DNA from: an uncultured Clostridia bacterium | GTDB taxonomy: Bacteria > Bacillota > Clostridia > Oscillospirales > Acutalibacteraceae | DNA: 15,314 bases | NCBI GenBank assembly: GCA_946186535.1 | Contig: CAMHNT010000017.1 | Location: 1 to 15,314, forward strand | Reading direction: 5' to 3' | Part shown: one piece after another, positions 1-6,740 of the stretch | How the letters are laid out: each line of letters opens with the position of its first letter | How positions within the stretch are numbered: the first letter of the stretch is position 1 | The notes under the pieces: model-generated | Told to the model about the DNA's origin: nothing | Seen by the model: only the letters and a program-made list of their open reading frames with translations | Databases searched by the model: none | Program-made: the position numbers and the translations under genes

Positions 1-38
1 ATAAGAGAAAAGTTTCGGAATCAGATTTGTCGTTAAAC

Positions 39-881
39 TTACTTTTTCAAGAACACCGAAAATGCCGAACCTTCTCCTACGACGGAATTTACTTTTATAT
101 ATCCGTTTTCTCTTTTTATTATTTCTCTCGCCAAAAAAAGACCTATTCCGACGCCCTCTTCATCGCGAACATCGGTTCCTCTGTAAAACCTTCCGAAAAT
201 TTTAGGGATCTCATCTTCCGGAATTCCTCTTCCCTCATCACGGACAATAACTTCAGCATACATCTCATAGTTCTTGACTTCAACCGTAATTCTGCTTCCC
301 TCCGGGGAATATTTGACGGCATTGTCCAGAATATTCCCGAGAGCCTCTTTCGTCCATTTCATATCAAAACATGCCGAAACCGATTTTTCAACGCTGAATG
401 TTACAGAAATTTTCTTATTTTCGGATTTTGGTTTTATTGAACCGACAGCGTCATTCAGTAAATCAAACAGACTGTTATTCTTAGGAAAAACATTAACCGT
501 TCCGCTTTCAAGCCTCGAAAGCTTCGTAAGACACTGTATCAAAAAATCAAGCTTTTCCGTCTGTCTTATAATCTCTTCAGCAAGCCCTGCTCCCGTTCTG
601 TCGCTTTTTTCCTGAAGATGCTCCTTCAGAAGTTCAGAGTACATGCGAATATTGGTCATCGGAGTTTTCGTCTGATGTGAAATATCCGAAATCATACCTT
701 TTATGTTTTCACGTTCCCTGTCAAGATTTTTTTTCGATAAGCTTGACTGTACGAGATAGTGCTTCCATTTTGATTCCAGGCGGGAAATCTTCGATTCATC
801 GTAATCACTTTCGCTGAATCTTCCTGCAATTCCATCATCGAGCATACGATTCAGCCTATCCAGGGTTTTGTCATGGAACAT
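39..881 (-). CDS. sensor histidine kinase, soluble (no membrane segment)
   Basis: A 280-residue two-component histidine kinase that would autophosphorylate and pass phosphate to the response regulator encoded just upstream. An N-terminal charged helical region of about 60 residues leads into a HisKA dimerisation domain with the H-box ISHQTKTPM (H69). The HATPase domain follows, with an N-box (N183, N187), a G1 box DEGRGIP near residue 215 and a G2 box GVGIGLFLA near 245. The ATG is chosen because AGAGGTG lies about 9 bases upstream, overlapping the end of the regulator gene; the two genes are 6 bases apart and so co-transcribed. No transmembrane helix or sensor domain is visible, which is unusual for this family. 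Such kinases often sense through a membrane partner, for example an ABC transporter encoded next door, but that side is cut off by the window. The family call is certain; the stimulus is unknown. Confidence 0.95.
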   Translation of the reverse strand: MFHDKTLDRLNRMLDDGIAGRFSESDYDESKISRLESKWKHYLVQSSLSKKNLDRERENIKGMISDISHQTKTPMTNIRMYSELLKEHLQEKSDRTGAGLAEEIIRQTEKLDFLIQCLTKLSRLESGTVNVFPKNNSLFDLLNDAVGSIKPKSENKKISVTFSVEKSVSACFDMKWTKEALGNILDNAVKYSPEGSRITVEVKNYEMYAEVIVRDEGRGIPEDEIPKIFGRFYRGTDVRDEEGVGIGLFLAREIIKRENGYIKVNSVVGEGSAFSVFLKK

Positions 882-887
882 ATATTT

Positions 888-1568
888 TCACCTCTGCTTT
901 TTCTTCCAGATATATCCCTGCCCGTAAACAGTCTGTATATACGACATTCCGTTTTCTCCGTCGCCGAGCTTGCTGCGAAGTCTTTTCACCGTAACAGAAA
1001 GTGCGTTTTCGTCCACGAACTCACTTTCATTTCCCCATATCCGCTCGTAAAGAAGCTCCCTCGTGAGAAGCTTCCCTCTGTTGCTGATCAGCAGACGCAA
1101 AAGCTTTTGCTCCGTGGGGCTAAGAACAATTTTGTTACCGTTCTTTTCAAATTCGCTGCTTTCAAAATTAAAACGGAATGAATCGATACTTACTGTTTTT
1201 TCTTCAGAATCGCCCCTTCGCAGAAGAGCCGCCACTCTGACGCGAAGAACTGCAAGACTGAACGGTTTCGTAACATAATCATCAGCCCCTAACTCAAATC
1301 CCATAACTTCGTCAATTTCAAGATCATTTGCAGTCAGAATCAGAACGGGAACCTTTGATTTGCTTCGCACCCACTTGAGATAATCAAATCCGTTTCCGTC
1401 AGGAAGATTGATGTCAAGTATAATGGCATTCACGACCGAACGCTCAAAATCTTTTTTGGCATCTTCAATAGTAAAATCTTTTATAAATGAAATGTCCGGG
1501 CTTCCAAGAGTCATGGATATTCCGTTGCTGAGAGATTTGTCGTCTTCTACAATTTGTATTCTCTTCAT
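888..1568 (-). CDS. OmpR-family response regulator
   Basis: A 226-residue DNA-binding response regulator, first gene of a two-gene operon with the histidine kinase. The receiver domain (about 1-115) keeps all key residues: acidic pair E8/D9 (and D10), phospho-acceptor D52 in ILDINLPDG, T79 and K101 in the TKPF motif. A winged-helix OmpR/PhoB domain follows (about 128-224) with SPTEQKLLRLL and the C-terminal YGQGYIWK hairpin. Length is standard for the family. The start is supported by CAGGAG about 9 bases before the ATG. A sigma-A promoter about 200 bases upstream (1771-1799) probably drives it, leaving a long leader. In Firmicutes this class of regulator commonly controls cell-envelope stress or antimicrobial-peptide transporters; nothing in the window confirms the target. 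Confidence 0.96.
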   Translation of the reverse strand: MKRIQIVEDDKSLSNGISMTLGSPDISFIKDFTIEDAKKDFERSVVNAIILDINLPDGNGFDYLKWVRSKSKVPVLILTANDLEIDEVMGFELGADDYVTKPFSLAVLRVRVAALLRRGDSEEKTVSIDSFRFNFESSEFEKNGNKIVLSPTEQKLLRLLISNRGKLLTRELLYERIWGNESEFVDENALSVTVKRLRSKLGDGENGMSYIQTVYGQGYIWKKKQR

Positions 1569-1770
1569 TTCTAAATTCTCCTGATTCTGATTTTATTTCA
1601 ATAATATTTTATTATGACGTATAAAACATAAAAGTGTACTTTTTTTCGAAGTAAAGTGATTAAAGAAAAGCAAAGAGCATCATATTGGTTTCAAGCGTTT
1701 TTAATGAGTCAGAGCGTCCTCAATATTCAGAGACATTGCGTTCGAATCTTCCGTATATCCCTTAATAATA

Positions 1771-1799
1771 ACTGTAGCATATTCTTAAAATTAAGTCAA
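1771..1799 (-). promoter_or_regulatory. sigma-A promoter for the two-component operon
   Basis: Read on the minus strand: -35 TTGACT (1794-1799), a spacer of exactly 17 bases, and -10 TACAGT (1771-1776) preceded by TGC, an extended -10. The predicted start near 1764 gives a leader of roughly 195 bases before the response-regulator ATG, long for a simple operon. Confidence 0.7.
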
Positions 1800-1816
1800 C
1801 TGACACTGATTTTTAT

Positions 1817-1943
1817 TTAAGGCAACACCGCACAAAGACCGCCTGACGGTACCCCAAGGGCACTTCCTTCGAGCGTCTTATGCACTCTGCCGAAAAATCT
1901 GACTACGCATCTTCGGCACAATCTTTGTGCGGTATTGCCTTAA
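1817..1943. mobile_element. MITE-like element, short copy (127 bp)
   Basis: Bounded by 22-bp terminal inverted repeats (1817-1838 and 1922-1943) that begin TTAAGGCAAYACCGCACAAA and differ at one base. There is no coding capacity. The right half (about 1876-1943) is nearly identical to the right half of the element at 13592-13771, in the same orientation, while the interior is shorter. The outer TTAA is self-complementary, so it could be part of the repeat or a target-site duplication. No transposase is in the window, so it would be non-autonomous. A similar repeat family occurs in Ruminococcus genomes as far as I recall; I could not check. Confidence 0.75.
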
Positions 1944-2031
1944 TTGTAAAAAAATTTATCAGAAGAATGTATATATCGAGTGAGTATAAAATCATAAAAA
2001 TTTTCGATTGAATAAAAAATAAAACTTGCTC

Positions 2032-2060
2032 TTGAAATTTCCGGGAGTATATATTATAGT
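2032..2060 (+). promoter_or_regulatory. candidate promoter for cysteine desulfurase operon
   Basis: TTGAAA (2032-2037), a 17-base spacer and TATAGT (2055-2060). The predicted start near 2067 leaves a leader of about 88 bases that contains the inverted repeat at 2090-2121. Confidence 0.5.
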
Positions 2061-2089
2061 ATATATGGCAGAAAACTTAAATTTCTTTA

Positions 2090-2121
2090 CATTTAAATAC
2101 GATTAATGCAGTATTTAAATG
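2090..2121 (+). promoter_or_regulatory. 11-bp perfect inverted repeat in the leader of the desulfurase gene
   Basis: Arms CATTTAAATAC (2090-2100) and GTATTTAAATG (2111-2121) are perfectly complementary around a 10-base centre. The repeat lies between the predicted promoter and the ribosome binding site, so it could be a repressor operator or an RNA hairpin near the start of translation. It is AT-rich and has no T-tract, so it is not a terminator. Confidence 0.5.
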
Positions 2122-2155
2122 ATTATGTTATATTTCAGGAGAACTTTATTTTATT

Positions 2156-3277
2156 ATGATTTATCTTGACTACACGGCAAACACACCGACCTCTCCCGAT
2201 GTTTTGGAGAGATTCTGTGAAATAACAAATAAATTTCCCGGCAACGCCAATTCCACACATCAGGCCGGGCGCGCTGCTCTTGAACTTCAGAACAAAATCA
2301 CCGAATCGATTGCCCTGATGTTAAATGCGGAACCGGAAGAAATTATATATACGTCCGGAGCAACAGAAAGCAACAATCTTGCAGTCAAAGGAATAGCCAG
2401 AAGCGAGCGTCATTTCGGAAAGCACATTATCACCACTCCTCTCGAACACCCCTCCGTCAGCGCACCTCTGACGGCACTTCAGGAAGCCGGCTATGAAATC
2501 GACATGGTTAACATAGACCGCAGCGGAAAAGTGGATCTTGAACATTTCAGATCGCTTCTCCGAAACGATACCGTTCTTTTTACGGTGTGCGCCGTTGACA
2601 GCGAACTCGGAACGATTCAGCCGGTCCATGAAATAAAGAATATACTAAATGATTTCCCCGCATGCAGGCTGCATATTGACGCAACGCAGGCCATAGGAAA
2701 AATTCCCGTTGATTTTGGGGTGGCAGATACGATGAGCTTTGCCCCGCACAAATTCGGCGGACTCACGGGAAGCGGAATCCTGCTAAAGAAAAAGGAACTG
2801 ATAATCGAGCCTCTGATCAACGGAGGACCGAGCACCAATATTTTCAGAAGCGGCACACCTACAACCGCACTCAACGGAGCATGTGAAACTGCGTTAAAGC
2901 TTGCTCTTGAAAACCGGGAAAAAAATTCGGAATATGTGGGAAAGCTGAATTCGGTTCTGAGAGAGAAGCTTTCATGTTATCCAAAAGTCGTTATCAACAG
3001 TCCGGAGGACGCTATACCTCACATACTTAACATTAGCGTAGACAGTGTGAAGGGGTCTGTTTTTCAGCAGAAGCTCAGCGAAGAGGGAGTCTGTGTTTCC
3101 GTGAAAACAGCATGCAGCACCGACAGCCTTCCCTCCCGTGCCGTTTTTGCGGTGAGCCGGAACAGAAAAAACGCTTTGAGTTCATGGAGGATCAGCCTGA
3201 GCCATTTGACTACCGAAAATGAAATCGATGAATTTCTGAAAATCTTTGATTTTTGCTACAAGGAGCTTACGACTTAA
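2156..3277 (+). CDS. cysteine desulfurase (NifS/IscS-like, aminotransferase class V)
   Basis: A 373-residue PLP enzyme expected to convert cysteine to alanine and leave a persulfide on its active-site cysteine. The start MIYLDYTANTP is the family's classic N-terminus. Other landmarks are SGATESNN, H98 in LEHPS (stacks on PLP), the PLP lysine K199 in APHKFGG, and the catalytic C320 in TACSTD. Length is slightly below the usual 380-400. AGGAGA lies about 13 bases before the ATG, a long spacing, but no better start exists. The next gene begins at the base after this stop codon, and it encodes a thiolation enzyme, so the likely role is sulfur donor for tRNA modification. It might also feed the TusA-like protein encoded further on. 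Sulfur specificity (cysteine rather than selenocysteine) is assumed from family. Confidence 0.93.
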   Translation: MIYLDYTANTPTSPDVLERFCEITNKFPGNANSTHQAGRAALELQNKITESIALMLNAEPEEIIYTSGATESNNLAVKGIARSERHFGKHIITTPLEHPSVSAPLTALQEAGYEIDMVNIDRSGKVDLEHFRSLLRNDTVLFTVCAVDSELGTIQPVHEIKNILNDFPACRLHIDATQAIGKIPVDFGVADTMSFAPHKFGGLTGSGILLKKKELIIEPLINGGPSTNIFRSGTPTTALNGACETALKLALENREKNSEYVGKLNSVLREKLSCYPKVVINSPEDAIPHILNISVDSVKGSVFQQKLSEEGVCVSVKTACSTDSLPSRAVFAVSRNRKNALSSWRISLSHLTTENEIDEFLKIFDFCYKELTT

Positions 3278-4114
3278 ATGAGAAGAGAATTGAAATATTA
3301 CGAAAAGGTTGAACGCAGCATAAACAAAAAATTTCGCAAGGAAATATGGAATCAGTTTATCGCCGGAGTAAAACGATACGAACTGGTTCAGAACGGAGAC
3401 AAAATCGCCGTCTGTATTTCAGGAGGCAAGGACTCCATGCTTATGGCAAAGCTAATGCAGATGCTTCAGCGTTACAGCGACACACAATTTGACCTTGTCT
3501 ATCTTGTTATGGACCCTGGATACAATCAGATAAACCGCAGAAAAATAGAAACCAATGCGAAGCTTCTGGAAATCCCGATAACAATTTTTGAAAGTGACAT
3601 TTTTGAAATCGCAAACAATGCTGACAGATATCCCTGCTACCTGTGTGCGAAAATGAGAAGAGGTCATCTTTACAGCAAAGCCAAAGAGCTCGGCTGCAAC
3701 AAAATAGCCTTGGGACATCATTTTTCCGATGTGATCGAAACCACGGTCATGGCAATGTTCTACGGTTCCCAGCTTCAGGGAATGATGCCGAAGCTTCACA
3801 GCACCAATTTTGAGGGAATGGAACTGATACGTCCTTTGTACTGTGTGCATGAGGAAGACATCATCGCATGGAAAAACTACAACGATCTTGAGTTTATTCA
3901 ATGCGCATGCCGTTTCACAGAAAACTGTACAATGTGCGACAACGGAGGAGGCGGAAGCAAACGCCAGGAAATCAAAACACTGATAAAGCATCTGAAACGC
4001 GACAACCCAAATATAGAAAAAAGTATTTTCAACAGCATTCACGCCGTTAATCTCGATACGTTCCCGATGTATAAAACGCATGGAGAAATGCACAATTTTC
4101 TCGACGAATACTGA
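3278..4114 (+). CDS. TtcA-like PP-loop ATPase, tRNA 2-thiolation family
   Basis: A 278-residue protein with an N-type ATP-pyrophosphatase loop SGGKDS (48-53) that activates a tRNA base as an adenylate before sulfur insertion. The body matches TtcA: CYLCAKMRRGHLY (C120, C123), IALGHHFSDVIET, and IRPLYCVHEEDI. The third cluster ligand region, IQCACRF, holds C209 and C211. TtcA enzymes bind a [4Fe-4S] cluster through the CxxC pair and a later cysteine. This protein also has C217 and C220 (an extra CxxC) and a Gly-rich stretch after it, features not in the E. coli enzyme as I recall it. The start codon follows the stop of the desulfurase gene with no gap (TAAATG), so translation is probably coupled. 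2-thiocytidine at position 32 is the known TtcA product; the exact substrate here is inferred. Confidence 0.88.
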   Translation: MRRELKYYEKVERSINKKFRKEIWNQFIAGVKRYELVQNGDKIAVCISGGKDSMLMAKLMQMLQRYSDTQFDLVYLVMDPGYNQINRRKIETNAKLLEIPITIFESDIFEIANNADRYPCYLCAKMRRGHLYSKAKELGCNKIALGHHFSDVIETTVMAMFYGSQLQGMMPKLHSTNFEGMELIRPLYCVHEEDIIAWKNYNDLEFIQCACRFTENCTMCDNGGGGSKRQEIKTLIKHLKRDNPNIEKSIFNSIHAVNLDTFPMYKTHGEMHNFLDEY

Positions 4115-4134
4115 TATTTCAGCAATTAAACAAA

Positions 4135-4170
4135 AAGAACACCGATTGATTCAATACAATCGGTGTTCTT
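4135..4170. terminator. bidirectional intrinsic terminator
   Basis: Perfect 14-bp stem, AAGAACACCGATTG (4135-4148) and its complement (4157-4170), with an 8-base loop. It sits between the convergent TtcA-like and AraC-type genes. On the minus strand the stem is followed by TTTTTGTTT; on the plus strand by GTGTTT, a weaker tract. Confidence 0.88.
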
Positions 4171-4198
4171 GTGTTTATAGCTGAATACAATAACATCA

Positions 4199-5197
4199 TT
4201 AAATTTCGAAAGAATAATTATCCGGAAGCCTGTATTCAGTAGGAGTATAGTTAAAATACTTCTTGAACTGTTTTGAAAAATACGCAACATCCTTGTAGTC
4301 TATTTTCATTGCGATCTCACTGACTTTCATATCAGTATTTTTAAGAAGCCATGAAGCTCTTAAAAGCTTGACCGCAGAAACGTAATCTACAAATCTGACA
4401 TTTGTCTGAGCGATAAATACAGTACTTAAATACGACTTGTTCAGATGAATTTCTTCGGAAAGAACTTTTTGTCTCAGATCACTTTCGGGGTTATAAAGAA
4501 TATATTTTATAACCTCGTCAAGAGTTTCGTTGTGATTCGGAAGTAATGTATTATAGCATTCAAACAACCCGACAAATCTGTTTTTCAGCTCATCGGTGTT
4601 CGTTATGCCGGAAGACACGAAATCCTGTTCATTAAAATAAAGATCCAACCATTCATTTTTCTGGAAAATCAGCTCAAGAGCTTTGTCTATAACATCGGTT
4701 ATGATACTGCGGCTTTGAAGATATTCAAGATATTCATGAATATCGTTTGATTTACTGATAAATAAATCAGTAAGTTTATCGACAAATCTATCGATAGAAT
4801 TTGCAAGAACGGTTTGGCTGCTGTTGAGATTTTTTTGTATCTTATTGAAAAGAGACAATATTGCAAATTCATCAAAAGGAAGCGTAAAATAATCAATCGC
4901 TCCGATAATAATACCTTTTCTCGCCGATTCAAAATCACCGTTTTCACTGCAAAGAACAATATGATCAAAATCCTTATTATCCTTCATTTCTACTATCTTC
5001 TGACAAAATTCATTTTCAACAAGGCTGTTTTCCGCTATAATTAGGTCAAACCTCTCTGCCTCGAGGTATTTTTGAAAAGTATTGAAATTATTGCAGACAG
5101 CTCTGATTTCAAACTGAGTATCCTCTCCCCAGATATGCAAAGCTGTAAGCTTCGCAAGCAAGGTGCTGCTCTCCAAAAACAGACATACACTATACAT
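4199..5197 (-). CDS. AraC-family regulator with degenerate receiver domain
   Basis: A 332-residue YesN-like regulator. The N-terminal 120 residues fold like a response-regulator receiver, but the phospho-acceptor Asp is replaced by Glu (E56 in LIIAEN), the usual Lys before Pro is Leu (L106 in FTLPF) and the acidic pair is reduced to one Glu. Phosphorylation is therefore unlikely. A helical linker follows (about 121-225), then a full AraC HTH domain (about 227-324) with LSEEIHLNKSYLSTVF, VSEIAMKIDYKDVAYFSKQFKKYF and TPTEYR. The ATG is preferred over a GTG three codons upstream because that GTG is part of the AGAGGTG ribosome binding site, which stands about 8 bases before the ATG. No cognate kinase is adjacent. 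It is transcribed from its own region, downstream of and in the same direction as the sulfur operon. Targets are unknown; the nearby sulfur operon or its own promoter are candidates. Confidence 0.9.
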   Translation of the reverse strand: MYSVCLFLESSTLLAKLTALHIWGEDTQFEIRAVCNNFNTFQKYLEAERFDLIIAENSLVENEFCQKIVEMKDNKDFDHIVLCSENGDFESARKGIIIGAIDYFTLPFDEFAILSLFNKIQKNLNSSQTVLANSIDRFVDKLTDLFISKSNDIHEYLEYLQSRSIITDVIDKALELIFQKNEWLDLYFNEQDFVSSGITNTDELKNRFVGLFECYNTLLPNHNETLDEVIKYILYNPESDLRQKVLSEEIHLNKSYLSTVFIAQTNVRFVDYVSAVKLLRASWLLKNTDMKVSEIAMKIDYKDVAYFSKQFKKYFNYTPTEYRLPDNYSFEI

Positions 5198-5523
5198 ATG
5201 CGACACCTCTTTCTACAGAATAATACTAAACACCAACTAAGCAATGTATAAATCACTCACGCCAAACTTCCCACACTTATGCAGAAAACTTTTGAAAAAC
5301 GGCAGACTGCACATTCTTCATTAACATTAAAACATATAGTTTTAATAAGTATAAGCGAGATATGTTTGCGTTCGGATATTTATTCATTTCTTAATGGTGT
5401 TTAGTATAATATTTTAGTTCATATGAACAGGATAACATACTAAGTAATTATACATATATGTTTTATAGGATTTCAGGTAAAAACATAAGCGATTCCAAAC
5501 CGCCTATATAAACACTTATATTA
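5198..5523. promoter_or_regulatory. 326-bp spacer with inverted 13-bp repeat and palindrome upstream of the AraC gene
   Basis: Upstream region of the AraC-type gene. The 13-mer ATACTAAACACCA occurs at 5223-5235 on the plus strand and again, exactly, at 5395-5407 on the minus strand. Each copy sits beside an AT-rich -10-like hexamer. A perfect 12-bp palindrome GTTCATATGAAC lies at 5417-5428. These are plausible binding sites for the AraC protein or another regulator. No gene is seen in the spacer and no textbook -35/-10 pair stands out. Confidence 0.45.
5485..5519 (-). terminator. weak terminator candidate after the sulfur operon
   Basis: On the minus strand, a 7-bp stem ATAAGTG / CGCTTAT (one G-U pair) with a 21-base loop, followed by GTTTTTACC, begins a few bases after the JAMM protease stop codon. 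The long loop and short stem make this tentative. Confidence 0.3.
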
Positions 5524-5934
5524 TTATTCAATAACCAGTTCTTCTTTTTCGGCTGTGTCACCAGAAATTTTAAATGAATTCAGAACCGGCTCTTCCCTGT
5601 TCATCAGTGACAGTATCATATAGCTTGCTGTTTTGTCATAAGCGAGTCTTTTGTCCTCTTCGGAAGGTCTGGACGGAGACTCGGGATGAGAATGCCAGTT
5701 TCCTAACGGAACGATACCGTTTGCTCTCATATCTTTTACTGCTGCAAGCTGCTCCTTCGGATCGAGTGAAAAATGCTCGTTTGAATGGTCGATGTTTGTG
5801 AGAAGATATACTTTTTTGATTATCTTGTCATCGCCGTTTTTTTCGCCTGCAATAAGTCCGCACGCCTCGTCGGGAAGCTCTTTTATGGCATGGTTCAATA
5901 TTTTTTCAAAATCTTCTTTGCTAAGCTTAATCAT
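5524..5934 (-). CDS. M67 family JAMM/MPN+ metallopeptidase (HcyD/Mec-like)
   Basis: A 136-residue zinc protease of the bacterial JAMM type that acts on the C-terminal tail of ubiquitin-like sulfur carriers. The complete catalytic set is visible: E23 in DEACGL, and the H81-x-H83 ... S91-x-x-D94 motif in WHSHPESPSRPSEED. It is the last gene of the seven-gene sulfur operon; its ATG overlaps the stop of the E1 gene by 4 bases (ATGA), indicating translational coupling. Two jobs are expected from related systems: removing residues after Gly-Gly on the carrier to expose the glycine carboxylate, and hydrolysing the carrier-amino-acid adduct to free the product. The carrier two genes upstream ends in an extra Cys, an evident substrate for the first job. 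The family call is certain; HcyD-like function is inferred from the neighbours. Confidence 0.93.
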   Translation of the reverse strand: MIKLSKEDFEKILNHAIKELPDEACGLIAGEKNGDDKIIKKVYLLTNIDHSNEHFSLDPKEQLAAVKDMRANGIVPLGNWHSHPESPSRPSEEDKRLAYDKTASYMILSLMNREEPVLNSFKISGDTAEKEELVIE

Positions 5935-6740
5935 AATGCACCGTCACATTCTGCTTGTTCGTAATCGATAAGCTCCGTAATAGTCGGGTGAGTTCCGCAG
6001 ACAGGGCAGTTCTCCGTATGCTTCGGCAGACTAACCTTTCGGAAATCCATATTGAGAGCGTCATAAGTCAGAAGGCTGCCTGTCAGAAGCTTTCCCTGAC
6101 CGATAATATATTTGATAGCCTCCATTGCCTGAAGACTTCCGATAACTCCGCCCATTGCGCCTACAACGCCTGCCTGCTTACAGGTTGGAACGGCATCCTT
6201 CGGCGGCGGATTCTTAAATACGCAGCGATAGCATGGACCTTCGCCCGGAACATAAGTCATGAGCTGACCTTTGAATCTGATTATTCCTGCATGAGAAAAA
6301 GGCTTCTTCTCCATAACGCACGCATCGTTTATCAAAAACTTTGCAGGGAAATTGTCGGTACCGTCGATTATAAAATCATACTCACGGATAAGCTCTCTGA
6401 TGTTCTCGCTCGTCACAAATGTATGGTATGTGTTGACAGTTACATCCGGATTCATTTCGTTCATGGTTTCTTTCGCAGAAATAACCTTCGGCTTTCCGAC
6501 GTCCTTTGTTGCGTGAATGATCTGTCTCTGAAGATTTGACAAATCCACCTCATCCGCATCGGCAATACCTATAGTTCCGACACCTGCCGCTGCAAGATAC
6601 ATTGCAACAGGAGCGCCCAAACCGCCCGCACCGATGATCAGAACCTTAGCGTTCAAAAGCTTTTTCTGACCTTTTGCGCCTATTTCTTTCAGAATAATAT
6701 GTCGTGAATAACGCTCGATCTGCTCGTTTGAAAATGCCAT
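5931..6740 (-). CDS. ThiF/MoeB/HesA family E1-like adenylyltransferase (HcyF-like)
   Basis: A 269-residue E1-like enzyme expected to adenylate the C-terminal glycine of the ThiS-like carrier encoded just before it, preparing thiocarboxylate formation. It shows the N-terminal ERYSRHI motif, the nucleotide loop GAGGLG (37-42), the D-x-D region IADADEVDLSNLQRQ with R72, and the GTDNF motif (127-131). The structural zinc ligands are C170/C173 (CYRC) and C245/C248 (CPVC). C187 in PTCKQAGVVG matches the position of the catalytic or acceptor cysteine of ThiF-type proteins. Length is typical. The ATG overlaps the carrier's TAA by one base and the stop overlaps the protease ATG by four. Without thiG/thiH or molybdopterin genes nearby, a role in thiamine or molybdopterin synthesis is less likely than methionine synthesis. 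Confidence 0.94.
   Translation of the reverse strand: MAFSNEQIERYSRHIILKEIGAKGQKKLLNAKVLIIGAGGLGAPVAMYLAAAGVGTIGIADADEVDLSNLQRQIIHATKDVGKPKVISAKETMNEMNPDVTVNTYHTFVTSENIRELIREYDFIIDGTDNFPAKFLINDACVMEKKPFSHAGIIRFKGQLMTYVPGEGPCYRCVFKNPPPKDAVPTCKQAGVVGAMGGVIGSLQAMEAIKYIIGQGKLLTGSLLTYDALNMDFRKVSLPKHTENCPVCGTHPTITELIDYEQAECDGAL

Larger units (their letters stand above)
1569..2155. other. 587-bp divergent intergenic region
   Basis: AT-rich spacer between the minus-strand regulator and the plus-strand cysteine desulfurase. It holds a minus-strand promoter (1771-1799), a MITE-like inverted-repeat element (1817-1943), a plus-strand promoter (2032-2060) and an 11-bp inverted repeat (2090-2121). The stretch 1569-1763 would be the untranslated leader of the regulator operon; it contains a short open frame on the minus strand ending near 1695 that I could not assign. 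No convincing conventional gene is seen. Confidence 0.7.

Noticed and set aside
1817..1943. Intrinsic terminator for one of the flanking genes
   Set aside because: The arms are the ends of a 127-bp element repeated elsewhere in the window, with no T-tract after a compact stem.
5395..5428. Plus-strand promoter (TATAAT at 5405)
   Set aside because: No -35 box at the right distance and no plus-strand gene downstream; the hexamer is part of the inverted repeat.
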